A DNA stretch of 64,000 nucleotides from contig NZ_CP033465.1 of NCBI RefSeq assembly GCF_003718715.1, positions 1,736,001-1,800,000 of the forward strand. The letters are read 5' to 3'. Shown here piece after piece: positions 8,826 through 17,905 of this stretch (positions within the stretch are counted from its first letter, which is position 1; every line of letters begins with the position of its first letter). This stretch comes from Clostridium sp. JN-1 (GTDB taxonomy: Bacteria > Bacillota > Clostridia > Clostridiales > Clostridiaceae). The position numbers and the translations under genes were made by a program. The notes beneath the pieces are model-generated. The model was not told where the DNA came from, searched no databases, and was given only the letters and a program-made list of their open reading frames with translations.

Positions 8826-8921
8826 CTCCTCAATTACATCATTTTTAATACAATCAATTTTAAAATATAATTAATTAGCTTAAGGAAGTTTTCTATCACT
8901 ATATTATATAATATAAAAAAC

Positions 8922-8945
8922 ACGAACTGTAAATATACAGTCCGT
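8922..8945 (-). terminator. Terminator after the 84-residue gene
   Basis: Stem around ACTGTA/TACAGT with extra outer pairs, followed on the minus strand by a T-run (8914-8920). Confidence 0.75.
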
Positions 8946-8986
8946 TATAAATAAAAACAAGATTTAATTTTTATAATATTAAATGC

Positions 8987-9241
8987 CTATCCTTCACATT
9001 TTGATATTTTGTCAATATAATTTCTGTCATCGCTTATTCTTATGAGGCTTTCTATAAAATATTTACTTTTACTCTTAGGAATTTGTTTCTTTTCTATCAA
9101 TTTGATCATTACCATACATATATCATATCTTTTAACGTGAGTATGACCCTCCTTAAACTTTTTATGTGTGTTGTGGATAATATAGTCACCTCCAGCCTTA
9201 TATATCTTAAATTCTGGATTTTGATATATCTGTACACTCAA
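8987..9241 (-). CDS. Small protein of unknown function (84 aa)
   Basis: I do not recognise a family. The start is TTG at 9239-9241, with a good ribosome binding site (GAGGTGAT) about seven bases upstream. The protein is basic and soluble, rich in Lys/Ile/Tyr, with no membrane segment or signal peptide, and carries the central motif HTHKKFKEGHTHVKRYD. It is a single-gene unit with its own downstream terminator at 8922-8945, which, with the strong start site, argues that it is real. Confidence 0.6.
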   Translation of the reverse strand: MSVQIYQNPEFKIYKAGGDYIIHNTHKKFKEGHTHVKRYDICMVMIKLIEKKQIPKSKSKYFIESLIRISDDRNYIDKISKCEG

Positions 9242-9415
9242 AGTTTTATCACCTCATAATCATAATAACATAGTATTATTATAAAATATTATAACTTTTC
9301 TAATATTATGACACCTTTTCATGTCCCATATAATCCACTTTTCAAGGAAAGTCAATACTTATTAATATCTTTATATAGTATATGATTTGCAAATTAAATT
9401 TGACTAATAAATATT

Positions 9416-10852
9416 CTATACATTTATCTCTACCTTTTGACCAAGCAGCTCATTATTTTCTTCTAAAAGAGGTTTTATTTGAGTTTGAATAAAATCTACA
9501 ACTTGACCTGGAGCTCTGCCTATAAATTTTTTAGGATCTATTAGTGACAGTATTTCTTCCTCTGTCATGTTAAAAAACTCATCATTTATTATTCTAGATA
9601 TTAAATCATTTTCTTTGCCTTCTTCTTTAACCACTTTTGCAGCCTGCATAGAATGCTGTCTAATTCTTTCATGTAAATCTTGTCTATCTCCACCTTTTTT
9701 AACAGCTTCCATTATTATATTTTCTGTAGCCATAAATGGCAGTTCTCTCTTAACATGAGCTTCTATAACTTTAGGATATACAACCATGTTTGAAGATACA
9801 TTCATGTACAAGTTTAAAACTCCATCCAATGCTAAAAATGCCTCTGCAACTGATATCCTCTTATTTGCAGAATCATCAAGTGTTCTTTCAAACCACTGCG
9901 TAGATGCCGTTATAGCTGGGTTTAAAGAATCTACAATTACATATCTAGAAAGTGCACTTATTCTCTCTGATCTCATAGGATTTCTTTTATATGCCATAGC
10001 CGATGATCCTATTTGATTCTTTTCAAATGGCTCCTCCATCTCTTTCATATTTTGGAGAATCCTAAGATCATTACTAAACTTATATGCACTTTGTGCTATT
10101 TCTGAAAGTGTATTTAATATTATTGAGTCAACCTTTCTTGTATAAGTTTGACCTGTAATCATAAATTCACTTTTAAATCTCATTTTTTCTGCAACCATTT
10201 TATCAAGAGCTTTAACCTTATCTTCATTTCCATTAAATAACTCCATAAAACTAGCTTGGGTTCCCGTTGTACCTTTAACCCCTCTAAATCTCATATGATC
10301 TATAACAAAATCTATATTTTCCATATCCATGTATAAGTCTTGAATCCAAAGACAAGCTCTTTTACCAACTGTAGTCAGCTGGGCTGGTTGAAGATGTGTA
10401 AATCCAAGTGTAGGCAATTCCTTATATTTTAATGCAAATTCTGTAAGTGAATTTATAACATTTACCATTTTTTTCTTGATTATAAAAAGAGCCTCTCTCA
10501 TTACTATCAAGTCCGTATTGTCCCCTACATAACAACTAGTAGCACCTAGGTGTATTATACCTTTTGCCTTAGGACACTGCACACCATAAGCATAAACATG
10601 GCTCATTACATCATGACGAACTTCTTTTTCCCTTTCTTCAGCAACTTCATAATTTATATTTTCAGCATTAGCCTTAAGCTCATTAATTTGTTCATCTGTT
10701 ATATTTAAACCCAGCTGCTTTTCACACTCTGCTAAAGCAACCCATAATTTTCTCCACGTCTTAAATTTCATTTCGTCTGAGAATAAATAACTCATTTCCT
10801 TAGAAGCATATCTAGTATTAAGCGGCGTATTATAAATATCTCTTCTTTTCAT
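9416..10852 (-). CDS. purB: Adenylosuccinate lyase
   Basis: Cleaves SAICAR to AICAR and adenylosuccinate to AMP in purine synthesis; fumarase/aspartase superfamily. 478 residues from the start chosen here, the size of the clostridial type of PurB. The signature loop SSAMAYKRNPMRSER near residue 285 carries the catalytic serine, and LGFTHLQPAQ near 155-164 carries a general acid/base histidine. A reading frame continues to 10984, but GGAGGT sits about ten bases before the ATG at 10852 and the extra 44 codons look unrelated to PurB. AICAR links this enzyme with HisF/HisH. Confidence 0.95.
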   Translation of the reverse strand: MKRRDIYNTPLNTRYASKEMSYLFSDEMKFKTWRKLWVALAECEKQLGLNITDEQINELKANAENINYEVAEEREKEVRHDVMSHVYAYGVQCPKAKGIIHLGATSCYVGDNTDLIVMREALFIIKKKMVNVINSLTEFALKYKELPTLGFTHLQPAQLTTVGKRACLWIQDLYMDMENIDFVIDHMRFRGVKGTTGTQASFMELFNGNEDKVKALDKMVAEKMRFKSEFMITGQTYTRKVDSIILNTLSEIAQSAYKFSNDLRILQNMKEMEEPFEKNQIGSSAMAYKRNPMRSERISALSRYVIVDSLNPAITASTQWFERTLDDSANKRISVAEAFLALDGVLNLYMNVSSNMVVYPKVIEAHVKRELPFMATENIIMEAVKKGGDRQDLHERIRQHSMQAAKVVKEEGKENDLISRIINDEFFNMTEEEILSLIDPKKFIGRAPGQVVDFIQTQIKPLLEENNELLGQKVEINV

Positions 10853-10906
10853 TTTGCAAAAGACCTCCATACGTATATAATTTCTATTAACATATTTTTC
10901 ATTCAT

Positions 10907-10949
10907 ATTATAGCATATAATCGCTATAAATAATATATTTTTGTTCGTG
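10907..10949 (-). promoter_or_regulatory. Candidate purB promoter with PurBox-like word
   Basis: An extended -10 (TGCTATAAT on the minus strand, -10 hexamer at 10907-10912) about 55 bases before purB, with no clear -35. Further upstream, CACGAACA (10942-10949) resembles half of the Bacillus PurR operator (CGAAC core). The assignment is tentative. Confidence 0.35.
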
Positions 10950-11033
10950 TTAAAAACATCCCTCGTTCTATTTTTTTTTATCATTAATATAATTTATTAA
11001 ATGATACTATAACAAAAAAGGAGGAATATTGCT

Positions 11034-11252
11034 GTGTATAAATTAAACATTTTAGACAAGATTTCATTTATTCTAGTAATTATAGGTGCTATAAACTGGG
11101 GTTTAATAGGTTTATTTAATCTTAATATAGTAGGACTGCTATTTGGTGAGCCGGTAAATTTGCTTGGAAGAATAATTTACATACTAATAGGAATATCAGG
11201 ATTGAATATGGTATTATTTCTATTTAAGATGAAAAGCAGTTACAAAAAATAA
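11034..11252 (+). CDS. DUF378 (YuzA-like) small membrane protein
   Basis: A 72-residue protein with two hydrophobic segments (about 11-35 and 42-66) separated by a short loop. The GAINWGLIGLFNLNIVG segment is the DUF378 signature. Function unknown; probably an inner-membrane protein. The start is GTG with AAGGAGG about ten bases upstream. It is one of only three plus-strand genes and is divergent from purB. Confidence 0.85.
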   Translation: MYKLNILDKISFILVIIGAINWGLIGLFNLNIVGLLFGEPVNLLGRIIYILIGISGLNMVLFLFKMKSSYKK

Positions 11253-11261
11253 AAAACAGTC

Positions 11262-11298
11262 ATAAATAAAAGGTTTTTATTTTAAACCTTTTATTTAT
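11262..11298. terminator. Bidirectional terminator
   Basis: A 15-base-pair stem (11262-11276 with 11284-11298), A/T-rich at both ends, between the convergent DUF378 and HPr genes. Confidence 0.8.
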
Positions 11299-11307
11299 AA
11301 CTTTTAA

Positions 11308-11568
11308 TTATTCTTCAAGGGAATTTAATAATTTAACTACTTCTTCTAATGCTAAAGATTCATCATCACCAGAAGCTGAAACTGTTATTGTAGCATTTTT
11401 AGTAACTCCTAGAGATAATACTCCTATAAGGCTCTTAACATTAGCCTTCTTCCCGTCAAATTCTATACTTACATCTGACTTAAAGGAAGATGCTTTCTTA
11501 ACTAATAGTGTTGCAGGACGTGCATGCAAACCTGTTGAACTTTTAACTATAACTTCTTTAGATACCAT
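11308..11568 (-). CDS. ptsH: HPr-family phosphocarrier protein
   Basis: Phosphocarrier of the PTS (between enzyme I and the EIIA proteins) or a regulatory HPr-like paralogue. 86 residues from the ATG at 11568. With this start the phosphorylated histidine is His15 in GLHARPA, the canonical number, and KSLIGVLSLGV near 45-55 contains the Ser46 region read by HPr kinase. A GTG three codons upstream lies inside the ribosome binding site (GGAGTG). It stands alone, not next to ptsI. Confidence 0.92.
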   Translation of the reverse strand: MVSKEVIVKSSTGLHARPATLLVKKASSFKSDVSIEFDGKKANVKSLIGVLSLGVTKNATITVSASGDDESLALEEVVKLLNSLEE

Positions 11569-11609
11569 TTTATTCACTCCTATATGTGTTTTTTCTAAGT
11601 TCCCTTATA

Positions 11610-11637
11610 ATTATACCATTTTCTCTATATGTTTCAA
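11610..11637 (-). promoter_or_regulatory. Promoter of the HPr gene
   Basis: TTGAAA (11632-11637), 16-base spacer, TATAAT (11610-11615), about 40 bases before the HPr start. Confidence 0.65.
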
Positions 11638-11665
11638 TACTTATATGACATCATAATTGTAAATT

Positions 11666-12859
11666 TTACTTTAAAGATTTTATAAATTCATCTATTCTAT
11701 TTAAACCTTCTTTAATATTTTCCATGGAAGTAGCATATGAAAGCCTTACATAGTTATCAACTCCAAAACCTGCACCAGGTATTACTGCAACCTTTTGTTT
11801 CTCGAGTAGCATTTGTGAAAAGCTAAGCGAATCTTTTATTTCTAAGCCATCACACTTTTTACCAAATACTTTTGATATATTCATCATTGCATAAAATGCG
11901 CCTTCAGGTTTTCTGCAAGATATATTTTCTATAGAATTTACCCTGTCTATCATAAAGTCCCTTCTTCTTTTAAATTCTTGGACCATTATATCTATATCAG
12001 AAGAATCTGATTTCAATGCTTCTACAGAAGCATACTGTGCTATGGAATTTGGATTTGAAGTAGTATGACTTTGTATATTTGACATAAGCTTTACTATCTC
12101 TTCACTTGCAGCAGCATATCCAATCCTCCATCCAGTCATGGCATAAGTCTTAGATACACCATTTATAACTATGGTTCTATTATAAGCATCTTGTGACAAA
12201 CTTGCTATGCTTATATGTTTATTATTTCCATATATCAATTTTTCATATATTTCATCTGATAAAATTAGTATATCATTTTCCCTAGCAAAATCTGCAATTG
12301 CTTGTAGTTCTTCCTTAGTATAAACAGTTCCTGTTGGATTATTAGGACTGTTTATTAATATCATTTTAGTCTTTTCTGTTAGTACTTTATTGAGAGAATC
12401 TACTGTATACTTAAAACCATTTTCTTCACTAGTTTGAGCAAATACTGGGACTCCATCTGCCAATTTTACAAGTTCTGGATAACTAACCCAATATGGTATA
12501 GGAATTATAACTTCATCACCCGGGTTTAAAACTGCTGAAAATGCGTTTGCAAGGCACTGCTTAGCTCCTGTTGAGACAATTATCTGATTTGTATTATATT
12601 TTAAGTTATTATCACTGCAGAATTTATCGACAATTGCTTTTTTTAGTTCCATTATACCTGAAGCAGGAGTATATTTAGTATACCCTTTTTTTATAGCTTC
12701 TATAGCAGCATTTTGTATGTTCTTTGGGGTATTAAAATCTGGTTCTCCTGCTCCAAAACCAACCACATCAATTCCCTTTGATTTCATTTCTTTTGCTTTA
12801 GCTGTTATAGCCAAAGTTATTGACGGCTGAATTTTCTGAGATTTCCTTGATAAAATCAT
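11666..12859 (-). CDS. PLP-dependent aminotransferase (aspartate/aromatic type)
   Basis: Class I aminotransferase of 397 residues, subgroup I-gamma (Bacillus AspB-like), typically aspartate:2-oxoglutarate. PLP lysine Lys237 in NGVSKTYAMTGWRIGY, SPNNPTGTVY near 171-180 and SDEIYEKL near 201-208. The exact substrate (aspartate, alanine or aromatic amino acids) cannot be settled from sequence. It is 97 bases upstream of the HPr gene, which has its own promoter. Confidence 0.88.
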   Translation of the reverse strand: MILSRKSQKIQPSITLAITAKAKEMKSKGIDVVGFGAGEPDFNTPKNIQNAAIEAIKKGYTKYTPASGIMELKKAIVDKFCSDNNLKYNTNQIIVSTGAKQCLANAFSAVLNPGDEVIIPIPYWVSYPELVKLADGVPVFAQTSEENGFKYTVDSLNKVLTEKTKMILINSPNNPTGTVYTKEELQAIADFARENDILILSDEIYEKLIYGNNKHISIASLSQDAYNRTIVINGVSKTYAMTGWRIGYAAASEEIVKLMSNIQSHTTSNPNSIAQYASVEALKSDSSDIDIMVQEFKRRRDFMIDRVNSIENISCRKPEGAFYAMMNISKVFGKKCDGLEIKDSLSFSQMLLEKQKVAVIPGAGFGVDNYVRLSYATSMENIKEGLNRIDEFIKSLK

Positions 12860-12943
12860 TTTTATTCCTCCATTTCAACAATACTTATCTATTTTTAAAG
12901 GTACTTTTAGTTAATTTTAAATAACTAACTTAGAATACTTAGC

Positions 12944-13300
12944 CTAACTTCTAGCTACTAAAATAACTCCTATCATGATGAATATAACACCAATTATCCT
13001 TGTAAGTGAAATATTCTCCTTAAATATGAAATAAGAGAAAAGCATAACTAAAACATAACCCATACTTACCATAGGATATGCATAACTTAATTCCACTTTG
13101 CTTAAAACCTTTATCCATAATAAAAAACTTACACCATAAGATACTATACCGCACATAACTGGAATATTTTTTATTATGCTAATTATACTTGGTATTAAAT
13201 GTCCTATAGTTAAATCTAACTCGACTCCTGTTATGCCGTACTTTACTAATACCTGTCCTACAGAACCTAATAAAACTGAAACTAATATTAATATTGTCAT
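12944..13300 (-). CDS. SMR/EamA-type small membrane transporter
   Basis: 118 residues with four predicted membrane helices (about 1-20, 37-60, 70-90, 97-117), the size of one small-multidrug-resistance unit and like the ArnE/ArnF halves of the undecaprenyl-phosphate-aminoarabinose flippase. The GQVLVKYGI and SYAYPMVSMGYVLV segments fit this superfamily. Its start overlaps the preceding glycosyltransferase gene by four bases, so the two are translationally coupled. I infer a lipid-linked sugar flippase role from context, not from a specific motif. Confidence 0.65.
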   Translation of the reverse strand: MTILILVSVLLGSVGQVLVKYGITGVELDLTIGHLIPSIISIIKNIPVMCGIVSYGVSFLLWIKVLSKVELSYAYPMVSMGYVLVMLFSYFIFKENISLTRIIGVIFIMIGVILVARS

Positions 13301-14550
13301 AAATTTAACTCCTTGTATTTACATATCGTAAGCTTAATAAAATGATAAAATCCATATACAAATATGAATATTTCAGGGAATGAATATCTTCCCTGACCTT
13401 CTGTTATAAAATATACTGAAGTAAACATACAAAATAAAATTACACAGTATAAATCAAATTTATTTATATCTCCAGATTTAAAATTAAATATATTTAGCAG
13501 TACATATATTCCATATAATAAAATGTATACTATTCCAAAAGCAAAAACAACACTTCTAATTATACCAGTAATTAAATATAAAACTGCCTTTGAACAATGG
13601 CTTAAATTAGCTCCATAAGTACTGTATACTATATCATCTCCTACAAAATATGTATTAAATAGCCTTTTAAAACCAAGTTCCATAAATTGCTTAGGATGAG
13701 ATTTTATCCACTTTTTAGCTGCACTGCTTAACATCTTATTTTTTTGAGTCATATTTGCATTTTTATATTCTTGTGTTTTTACAACAGAATTTTCTACATC
13801 TTCTGCAGCCATCCATCTGCCATTCTTATTTTGTGAATTATTATTTATATATAAAACAATCCCGCCGTTATTTGATACATATGTAAATTGACCTATTAAT
13901 TTTGTATTTCTATACAGCCATGGAGTCAGTATTAAAAAGCTTAAGATGAGTACAACAGCTGAATTTAAAAGCGGCTTCAAAAGTTTTTTTTGAATTATCA
14001 AGTCTACTAAAAAAATAGCAAGAAAAAAAACTATAAAAAATGGTTTTATCATTGTATTTAAACCAGTTAAAATCCCTATTAATACATACTTTAATCTTAG
14101 TTTACTAAAATACAAACATGTTATTCCAAGTAATATTGTAGTAAATAATATTTCTGTTCCCAAAATACTATTATAAAATATATTATTTGGCATAAATACA
14201 AATAAAGCAAATATTATTTTTCTTTCTATTTCCTTTAATGGTATCCTCTTTAATATAATCAAGAAAAATAAGTTTGAGATTAAGGTAAGAATTATATTAA
14301 ATATTTTTGCATTAAGTATGCTTACTCCAAATACCTTAAATATTTGTCCTAATACTATTGGGTAACCTACTGAGGTATATGTGTCTCCCCATTGTTTTCC
14401 ATTAGCTATTTCAGCAGCTAATTCATAATAATAATTAAAATCAGAAAATGGTTTAGTGTTTACAAGAGCTGCCCATAATATACAGCAAATTAAACCTGCC
14501 AGCATTATGATTTCATAATACTTATTTTGTTTTATTACGTTGATTTTCAT
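13297..14550 (-). CDS. Polytopic GT-C-like (PMT/GT39-type) glycosyltransferase
   Basis: 417-residue membrane protein with about nine hydrophobic helices. The first periplasm-facing loop contains PFSDFNYYYELA, with an acidic residue where GT-C enzymes place their catalytic Asp, and a large extracytoplasmic loop lies at about 225-300. GT-C enzymes transfer sugars from polyprenyl-phosphate donors outside the membrane. It lies between a UbiA-type prenyltransferase and an SMR protein, which fits use of a polyprenyl-linked pentose. The acceptor is unknown. Confidence 0.6.
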   Translation of the reverse strand: MKINVIKQNKYYEIIMLAGLICCILWAALVNTKPFSDFNYYYELAAEIANGKQWGDTYTSVGYPIVLGQIFKVFGVSILNAKIFNIILTLISNLFFLIILKRIPLKEIERKIIFALFVFMPNNIFYNSILGTEILFTTILLGITCLYFSKLRLKYVLIGILTGLNTMIKPFFIVFFLAIFLVDLIIQKKLLKPLLNSAVVLILSFLILTPWLYRNTKLIGQFTYVSNNGGIVLYINNNSQNKNGRWMAAEDVENSVVKTQEYKNANMTQKNKMLSSAAKKWIKSHPKQFMELGFKRLFNTYFVGDDIVYSTYGANLSHCSKAVLYLITGIIRSVVFAFGIVYILLYGIYVLLNIFNFKSGDINKFDLYCVILFCMFTSVYFITEGQGRYSFPEIFIFVYGFYHFIKLTICKYKELNL

Positions 14551-14577
14551 AACAACTATTAGTCCTTTCTGTGCTCA

Positions 14578-15444
14578 CTACAATTTTAAGTATATTATAA
14601 GTAATACCGATATCCCCCATAATACTATATTTATTAAAAAAGGAGTATCTTTAAAAAATACATCTTCTGGTTTTCCACCTATGTTCTTTTTATCCATCAA
14701 ATATTGGTACCTAAATATTCCATACAGTACAAACGGTATTGTAAAAATCATAGTTTTGCTTTGTACAGAACTAAAAGTATAGAGACAGTATGCCATCAAT
14801 ATAGATGGTGTCACTATAGTAAGCATTTTATCTATCATATCTACAGAATACTCTTCTAATATTTTTCTATGTGATGCACTCTTATCTTTTAAAGCTATAA
14901 TTTCACTCTTTCTCTTATTAAGTGCTATAAACAGAGCTAAAAGTATAGTACATAAAAATAGCCATGGAGATACTTGTACACCTGTAGCAAGACTTCCACT
15001 TTCTACTCTGAGTACAAACCCAAAGGTTATAGTCATTACATCTATTATCACCATGTTTTTTAACTTAAAACAATAAAATATATTCACAACTATATAAATC
15101 AAAAATATTGATAATATTTCTATGTTTAAATATAGATAAGAAAGAGATATAACACAAAAAACCACAAAAATATCCAGTATAACAGCAGTTTTCTTAGAAA
15201 CTCTGCCGCTTGGAAGCGGTCTTTTTTTCTTGTCTGGATGGCACTTATCTTTTTCAATATCAACTATATCATTTAATATATATATAGTTGATGATGTAAG
15301 ACAAAATAAAGCAAATGTCAATATATTGTAGTAAACTACACTTTTATCTAAAAACTTACCTGAAAAAACTACAGCAGCAAATACAAAAAAATTCTTAATC
15401 CACTGTTTTGGTCTCATTAATTGTAATATCGCTTTTATGTCCAT
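14578..15444 (-). CDS. UbiA-family prenyltransferase, phosphoribosyltransferase-like
   Basis: 288-residue membrane protein of the UbiA superfamily with about eight helices. The first Asp-rich site reads NDIVDIEKD at residues 58-66, followed by CHPDKKKRPLPSG; a second acidic position is Asp134 (IIDVMT). This pattern is that of decaprenyl-phosphate phosphoribosyltransferase (mycobacterial Rv3806c type), which transfers phosphoribose from PRPP to a polyprenyl phosphate, rather than of menaquinone or haem enzymes. First gene of the three-gene membrane operon. Confidence 0.75.
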   Translation of the reverse strand: MDIKAILQLMRPKQWIKNFFVFAAVVFSGKFLDKSVVYYNILTFALFCLTSSTIYILNDIVDIEKDKCHPDKKKRPLPSGRVSKKTAVILDIFVVFCVISLSYLYLNIEILSIFLIYIVVNIFYCFKLKNMVIIDVMTITFGFVLRVESGSLATGVQVSPWLFLCTILLALFIALNKRKSEIIALKDKSASHRKILEEYSVDMIDKMLTIVTPSILMAYCLYTFSSVQSKTMIFTIPFVLYGIFRYQYLMDKKNIGGKPEDVFFKDTPFLINIVLWGISVLLIIYLKL

Positions 15445-15490
15445 ATTTTCCTCCTTACAACAAACAACTATAATTACAATGTCTTTTTAC

Positions 15491-15518
15491 ATTTTAACAC
15501 AGAGCACGATATAGTCAA
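15491..15518 (-). promoter_or_regulatory. Promoter of the UbiA/GT-C/SMR cluster
   Basis: TTGACT (15513-15518), 16-base spacer, TAAAAT (15491-15496), giving a leader of about 40 bases ending in AAGGAGG before the gene at 15444. Confidence 0.6.
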
Positions 15519-15646
15519 CTTTATTTGTACAAATTTTTTGTCTATATATAATTTTATCACATAATTTTTAAGTATTTAAAATTAATTTTTCGCAAAATAT
15601 AATTTCCACAGTATTTATTCAACAAGTTAACAGAGTATTAAAAAAA

Positions 15647-15664
15647 GGCTTGAAAACTCAAGCC
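15647..15664 (-). terminator. Terminator of spoVS
   Basis: Seven-pair stem (GGCTTGA/TCAAGCC) with a four-base loop, followed on the minus strand by seven T's (15640-15646). Confidence 0.9.
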
Positions 15665-15684
15665 CTCTATTTATATACTATTTA

Positions 15685-15945
15685 CTATCTTGGTTGAATT
15701 ATTAATTTTATTGCAGTTCTCTCTTCACCATCTATTTCAATATCGGTAAATGCTGGAATGCAAATTAAATCTATACCGCTTGGTGCTACAAACCCTCTTG
15801 CTATTGCTACAGCCTTTACAGCTTGATTTAGAGCTCCTGCTCCTATAGCTTGTATCTCTGCGGCTCCTCTTTCTCTCAAAACACCTGCTAATGCCCCTGC
15901 CACTGAATTTGGACTCGATTTTGCTGAAACTTTTAATACTTCCAT
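15685..15945 (-). CDS. spoVS: Stage V sporulation protein S
   Basis: Small conserved protein (86 residues) of the Alba-related SpoVS family, affecting septation and coat assembly in sporulating Bacillus. The sequence is nearly all family signature, with KSSPNSVAGALAGVLRE and GAGALNQAVKAVAIARG visible. It is a single-gene unit downstream of rny, with its own terminator and a sigma-H-like promoter (16013-16037). A strong ribosome binding site (AGGAGG) precedes the ATG. Confidence 0.97.
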   Translation of the reverse strand: MEVLKVSAKSSPNSVAGALAGVLRERGAAEIQAIGAGALNQAVKAVAIARGFVAPSGIDLICIPAFTDIEIDGEERTAIKLIIQPR

Positions 15946-16012
15946 AATAAACCTCCTACATATTAATTATAAAATTATTTAACTTTATTTGTTATTGTTA
16001 CTACAATATACT

Positions 16013-16037
16013 ATTCTACATAAAATTAAAAATTCCT
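16013..16037 (-). promoter_or_regulatory. Sigma-H-like promoter of spoVS
   Basis: On the minus strand AAAGGAATT, an 11-base spacer and GTAGAAT, matching the Bacillus sigma-H consensus RnAGGAwWW-N11-12-RnnGAAT (AGGA at 16034-16037, GAAT at 16013-16016). Its -35 lies within the left arm of the rny terminator stem. Confidence 0.6.
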
Positions 16038-16077
16038 TTTAGATTTTGTAAATCTACTTACAAAATTTAAAAGGAAT
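16032..16077 (-). terminator. Terminator of rny
   Basis: Long imperfect stem with outer arms ATTCCTTTT (16032-16040) and AAAAGGAAT (16069-16077), T-rich on the minus-strand exit side, 15 bases past the rny stop. Confidence 0.7.
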
Positions 16078-16091
16078 ATTAATAAAATTAA

Positions 16092-17633
16092 TTATTTTGC
16101 GTACTCAATAGCACGTGTTTCTCTTATTACATTTACTTTTATTTGACCAGGATACTCTAATTCATTTTCTATTCTCTTAACTATGTTCCTTGCCATTTCC
16201 ACAGCTCCTGCATCATCAACTTCTTCTGGTTTGATCATGATTCTTATTTCCCTGCCCGCTTGAATGGCATATGACTTTTCCACACCTTCACATGAATTTG
16301 CTATTTCTTCCAGCTTTTCTAATCTCTTTATATAAGCTTCCAAAGTTTCTCTTCTAGCTCCAGGTCTTGCTGCTGATATAGCATCTGCTGCCTGGACAAG
16401 TACAGCCTCTAATGACTCAGATTCTACATCATCATGATGAGCTGCAATAGCATTTACAATTATAGAAGATTCATGATATTTTTTTGCAACTTCTGACCCA
16501 ATAATTGCATGAGGTCCTTCTACTTCATGGTCAACAGCCTTACCTATATCATGAAGCAATCCTGCCCTTTTAGCAATAGTAGGATCAATTCCAAGCTCTG
16601 ATGCCATAAGACCAGCTAAGTATGCAACCTCAATAGAATGTTTTAATACATTTTGACCATAACTAGTTCTATACTTTAATCTTCCCAATAACTTTATTAA
16701 TTCCAAGTGAAGACCATGTACTCCTGTTTCGAAAGTTGCTTGTTCTCCTTCTTCTTTAATGTTATTTTCTACTTCCTTCTTAGCTTTTTCAACCATTTCC
16801 TCAATTCTTGCTGGATGAATTCTGCCATCAATTATCAGTTTTTCCAACGCTATTCTAGCTACTTCTCTTCTTATAGGATCAAATCCCGATAGAATTACTG
16901 CCTCTGGTGTATCATCAATTATTAAATCAACACCAGTTAATGTTTCAAGAGTCCTTATATTTCTACCTTCTCTTCCTATTATTCTCCCTTTCATTTCATC
17001 ATTAGGGAGAGAAACAACATAAACAGTCGTTTCTGCAACATGATCTGCTGCACATCTTTGAATAGCACATGTTATTATTTCTCTTGCCTTTTTATCTGCT
17101 TCTTCCTTTGCCCTTGTTTCTACTTCTTTAATCATCATTGCAGATTCATGTTTTATTTCCTTATTAACCTCATCTAGCAATATTTCTTTAGCCTGTTCAG
17201 ATGTTAAACCTGACAATCTCTCAAGTTCTTTTCTCTGCTTTTCATATAATTGTTCCACATTTTGTTGTAATTCATCAATTTTTTGCTGCTTTTTATTTAG
17301 ATTTTCATCTCTTTTTTCAAGCATATCACTTTTTTTATCAAGTAATTCTTCTCTTTGAATTAACCTTCTCTCAAATCTCTGAGATTCATTTCTTCTATCC
17401 CTTGATTCCTTATCAAAATCTGCCCTTAATTTATGAACTTCTTCTTTAGCCTCAAGTATTGCCTCTTTCTTTTTGGATTCTGCATCCCTTTTAGCTTCTT
17501 CTTTTAATCTATTGGACTCTTTAAGAGCCTCCGATCTTATAGTTTCAGCTTTATTTTTTATAAGGTATAACATTATTAACAAAACAATAGCTACTATTAT
17601 ACCAGTAATAATTACATATATAATAGAATTCAT
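16092..17633 (-). CDS. rny: Ribonuclease Y
   Basis: Membrane-anchored endoribonuclease that starts mRNA decay in Gram-positive bacteria. 513 residues: an N-terminal membrane helix (about 5-26), a long charged coiled coil (about 30-180), a KH domain with [12 protein letters not shown] near 215, and an HD domain with [10 protein letters not shown] near 355. The start at 17633 follows AAAGGAGGTG; a frame extending 18 codons further has no such site. The promoter is at 17760-17788 and the terminator downstream. Confidence 0.96.
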   Translation of the reverse strand: MNSIIYVIITGIIVAIVLLIMLYLIKNKAETIRSEALKESNRLKEEAKRDAESKKKEAILEAKEEVHKLRADFDKESRDRRNESQRFERRLIQREELLDKKSDMLEKRDENLNKKQQKIDELQQNVEQLYEKQRKELERLSGLTSEQAKEILLDEVNKEIKHESAMMIKEVETRAKEEADKKAREIITCAIQRCAADHVAETTVYVVSLPNDEMKGRIIGREGRNIRTLETLTGVDLIIDDTPEAVILSGFDPIRREVARIALEKLIIDGRIHPARIEEMVEKAKKEVENNIKEEGEQATFETGVHGLHLELIKLLGRLKYRTSYGQNVLKHSIEVAYLAGLMASELGIDPTIAKRAGLLHDIGKAVDHEVEGPHAIIGSEVAKKYHESSIIVNAIAAHHDDVESESLEAVLVQAADAISAARPGARRETLEAYIKRLEKLEEIANSCEGVEKSYAIQAGREIRIMIKPEEVDDAGAVEMARNIVKRIENELEYPGQIKVNVIRETRAIEYAK

Positions 17634-17759
17634 ATAAACACCTCCTTTGCTTTTATCACGTATATATATTTTAGGTAAAATATGCAAGCATAGAAAAGGT
17701 GCCTTATTTTATTCAATTGGTAACTAGTCAAAATAAATGATAAACCAGAATTTGTCTTA

Positions 17760-17788
17760 ATTTTATATTATATTTTTATTATTGTCAA
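17760..17788 (-). promoter_or_regulatory. Promoter of rny
   Basis: TTGACA (17783-17788), 17-base spacer, TAAAAT (17760-17765), giving a leader of about 120 bases. Confidence 0.65.
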
Positions 17789-17849
17789 GTTTTAAGTGTT
17801 ATATTATTAATATAATCCGTTATTTTACAATAACAAGAATTTATATTAG

Positions 17850-17890
17850 AATATCATGTTTTCCTTATGAAATATCAAGTTTTCCTTATG
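17850..17890. repeat. Direct repeat in the recA 3' region
   Basis: Two 20-base copies (17850-17869 and 17871-17890) differing at one position, just after the recA stop. No function is evident. Confidence 0.6.
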
Positions 17891-17905
17891 TTTTTATTTG
17901 AAATT

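Noticed and set aside
11308-11568. Crh-type HPr paralogue
   Set aside because: The phosphorylatable His15 is present, so a true HPr is the simpler call, although the gene is not linked to ptsI.
16092-17687. Longer ribonuclease Y, long purB (to 10984), long rpsB (to 49654) and similar extended frames
   Set aside because: In each case a strong ribosome binding site and family similarity point to the internal start; the extra codons run into leader or promoter DNA.
17850-17890. Short direct repeats as a CRISPR remnant
   Set aside because: Only two adjacent copies with a one-base gap and no spacers or cas genes.
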